Of a stretch of DNA of 64,000 bases, positions 63,025 through 64,000 are shown one piece after another. The DNA comes from Rostratula benghalensis (Eukaryota > Chordata > Aves > Charadriiformes > Rostratulidae): the NCBI GenBank assembly GCA_013399305.1, contig VXAI01000096.1:3171358-3235357 (forward strand). The letters are read 5' to 3'. The notes beneath the pieces are model-generated. The model saw only the letters and a program-made list of their open reading frames with translations. It was not told where the DNA came from and ran no database searches. Within the stretch, counting starts at the first letter, position 1. Each line of letters starts with the position of its first letter. A program made the translations under genes and the position numbers.

Positions 63025-63240
63025 CAATGAGGCCATGCCAAGTGGGCAGGCACAGCCCACATTACCAGGAGAGAGATGACGGCACCTAATGGGCCACACT
63101 GGGCCATGTGGCCCTGCTGAGGGCAGGGGCAGAGACCCCAGGTCCAGGAAGTGAGTGTGTGAGCTTCCCCAGAGAAACCCTGCCAGCTGTGGCCATGGCA
63201 TTGTGCAGCCCGTCAAGGGCAGCCTGCCAGGAGGGAGCGC
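63025..63240. repeat. Duplicated block, CpG-decayed copy
   Basis: Second copy of the RNF123 promoter block (see 61121-61385), about 1.9 kb away in the same orientation. The exon-1 donor region is not preserved recognisably. Confidence 0.65.
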
Positions 63241-63383
63241 TGGGGAAGGGGTCCTCAAGCCCCGGGGAGAGGACAACTCTCTGGGCCAACCCCTAACGCA
63301 GGCTCTCCAGAAAGGAAGAGGAGAAGGCGGAGGAAGACCAAAAATGAGGGCAGAATCACTCAGTGCAGGGGTTAACGGACACT

Positions 63384-63389
63384 TTTATT
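63384..63389 (-). terminator. Poly(A) signal AATAAA of the repeat-tail gene
   Basis: gcAATAAAag on the minus strand, about 32 bases after the stop at 63421. The very short 3' UTR argues for a real transcript end. Confidence 0.65.
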
Positions 63390-63420
63390 GCTCTGGAGCT
63401 GGGGGATCAGGGCCAGCACT

Positions 63421-64000
63421 CTAGGATGGTTCACGGCTGCTCCGTCGTCGTCGTCTAGGCCTGCTGTAGGGATTTGGGGCCCGACGCTGCACGCGGGAGG
63501 TTGCTCTACTCCTCACGGGCCTATGGGGGCTGGAGCGGCTGCTGCTTTCTCGCACTTGGGAGCTGGAGGAGGACTCTGATTGCAGCTGGGGGACCATGCT
63601 GGGGCTGCTGGTTCCGGGTACTGGGGAGCTCTCCGATGGCTGCAGCCCTGCCTGGCTGGAGGAGCTGCTCTCAGCGCTTGGTTGTGGTGAACGGCTCCTG
63701 GTACGTCCTCTTCTGGGCCGGCTGTTGGGATTTGGGGGCCGACGCTGCACGCGAGACCTTTCTCTACTCCTCACGGGCCCATAGGGACTGGAGCGGCTGC
63801 TGCTCTCGAGCACTGAGGAGCCAGAGGAGGACTCTGATGGCAGCTGGGGGGCCATGCTGGGGCTGCTGGTCCCGGTTACTGGGGAGCTCTCGGGCGGCTG
63901 CAGCCCTGCCTGGCTGGGGGAGCTGCTCTCAGCATTTGATTCTGGCCTACGGCTCCTGGCACGTCCTCTTCTGGGCCGGCTGTAGGGAAGTTGGGCCCGA
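63421..64000 (-). CDS. 3' end of Ser/Arg/Pro-rich tandem-repeat protein, possibly PHF7-like tail
   Basis: An open minus-strand frame enters at the window edge and runs 192 codons to TAG at 63421-63423. It is built of units of 86 residues (258 bases): a Ser/Pro part (ESSPVPGTSSPSMVPQLQ), a Ser-rich part (SESSSSSQVRESSSRSSPH) and an Arg-rich part (RPVRSRATSRVQRR, NPYSRPRR). The last copy is shortened to RRRRRSREPS. The low-complexity sequence looks disordered, with many Ser-Pro and Arg-Ser sites. It resembles, from memory, the C-terminal tails of the multicopy PHF7-like (G2E3-like) PHD/RING proteins of birds; no PHD or RING Cys/His cluster is in the window, so this is inference. Frame conservation between units despite DNA changes suggests it is coding. 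RNF123 lies downstream on the same strand. Confidence 0.65.
   Translation of the reverse strand, partial: RAQLPYSRPRRGRARSRRPESNAESSSPSQAGLQPPESSPVTGTSSPSMAPQLPSESSSGSSVLESSSRSSPYGPVRSRERSRVQRRPPNPNSRPRRGRTRSRSPQPSAESSSSSQAGLQPSESSPVPGTSSPSMVPQLQSESSSSSQVRESSSRSSPHRPVRSRATSRVQRRAPNPYSRPRRRRRSSREPS
63481..64000. repeat. 258-bp tandem units within the tail gene
   Basis: ccgacgctgcacgcg recurs at 63481 and 63739, and the start of a third unit (gttgggcccga) is at the window edge. The unit length is a multiple of three, and neighbouring units differ by scattered substitutions. Confidence 0.85.

Overview
This is vertebrate nuclear DNA, and almost certainly from a bird. The evidence is split genes with GT-AG introns, at least eight CR1-type LINE 3' ends carrying the typical terminal octamer-like tails (tcatagaatcatagaatgg and its complement), CpG-island promoters, and a gene order matching the human 3p21.31 block IP6K1-GMPPB-AMIGO3-RNF123. 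I cannot name the species. There is one assembly gap (N) at 5723-6187.

Layout. 1-5410: the last two coding exons and the long 3' UTR of IP6K1 (+). 5411-8280: GMPPB (+), whose first ~44 codons are lost in the gap. 8360-61300: RNF123/KPC1 (-), for which I could place 38 coding exons that join in one open frame of 1,307 codons plus stop (1,309 with an alternative acceptor). AMIGO3 (+, 11907-13433, intronless coding region) sits antisense inside the 12.9-kb RNF123 intron at 9803-22728. The introns otherwise hold CR1 fragments and simple repeats. 60.8-61.35 kb is the RNF123 CpG-rich promoter with a probable non-coding first exon.

61.3-64.0 kb is the accessory end. It contains a decayed copy of a Ser/Pro/Arg-rich tail; a dead SGNH-esterase-like LINE ORF1 segment; a possible orphan terminal exon; a CpG-decayed copy of the RNF123 promoter; and finally the 3' end of an intact gene on the minus strand that encodes 86-residue tandem Ser/Arg/Pro-rich units and runs off the window. 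By resemblance recalled from bird proteins it may be the tail of an avian PHF7-like (PHD/RING) gene. In human the neighbour on this side of RNF123 is MST1, so this flank looks lineage-specific.

The four named genes do not form a pathway: inositol pyrophosphate synthesis (IP6K1), GDP-mannose supply (GMPPB), a neuronal-type LRR/Ig adhesion protein (AMIGO3) and a p27/p105-directed E3 ligase (RNF123). Their arrangement (two + genes meeting a - gene tail to tail, and a nested antisense gene) is an old vertebrate arrangement rather than a functional operon.
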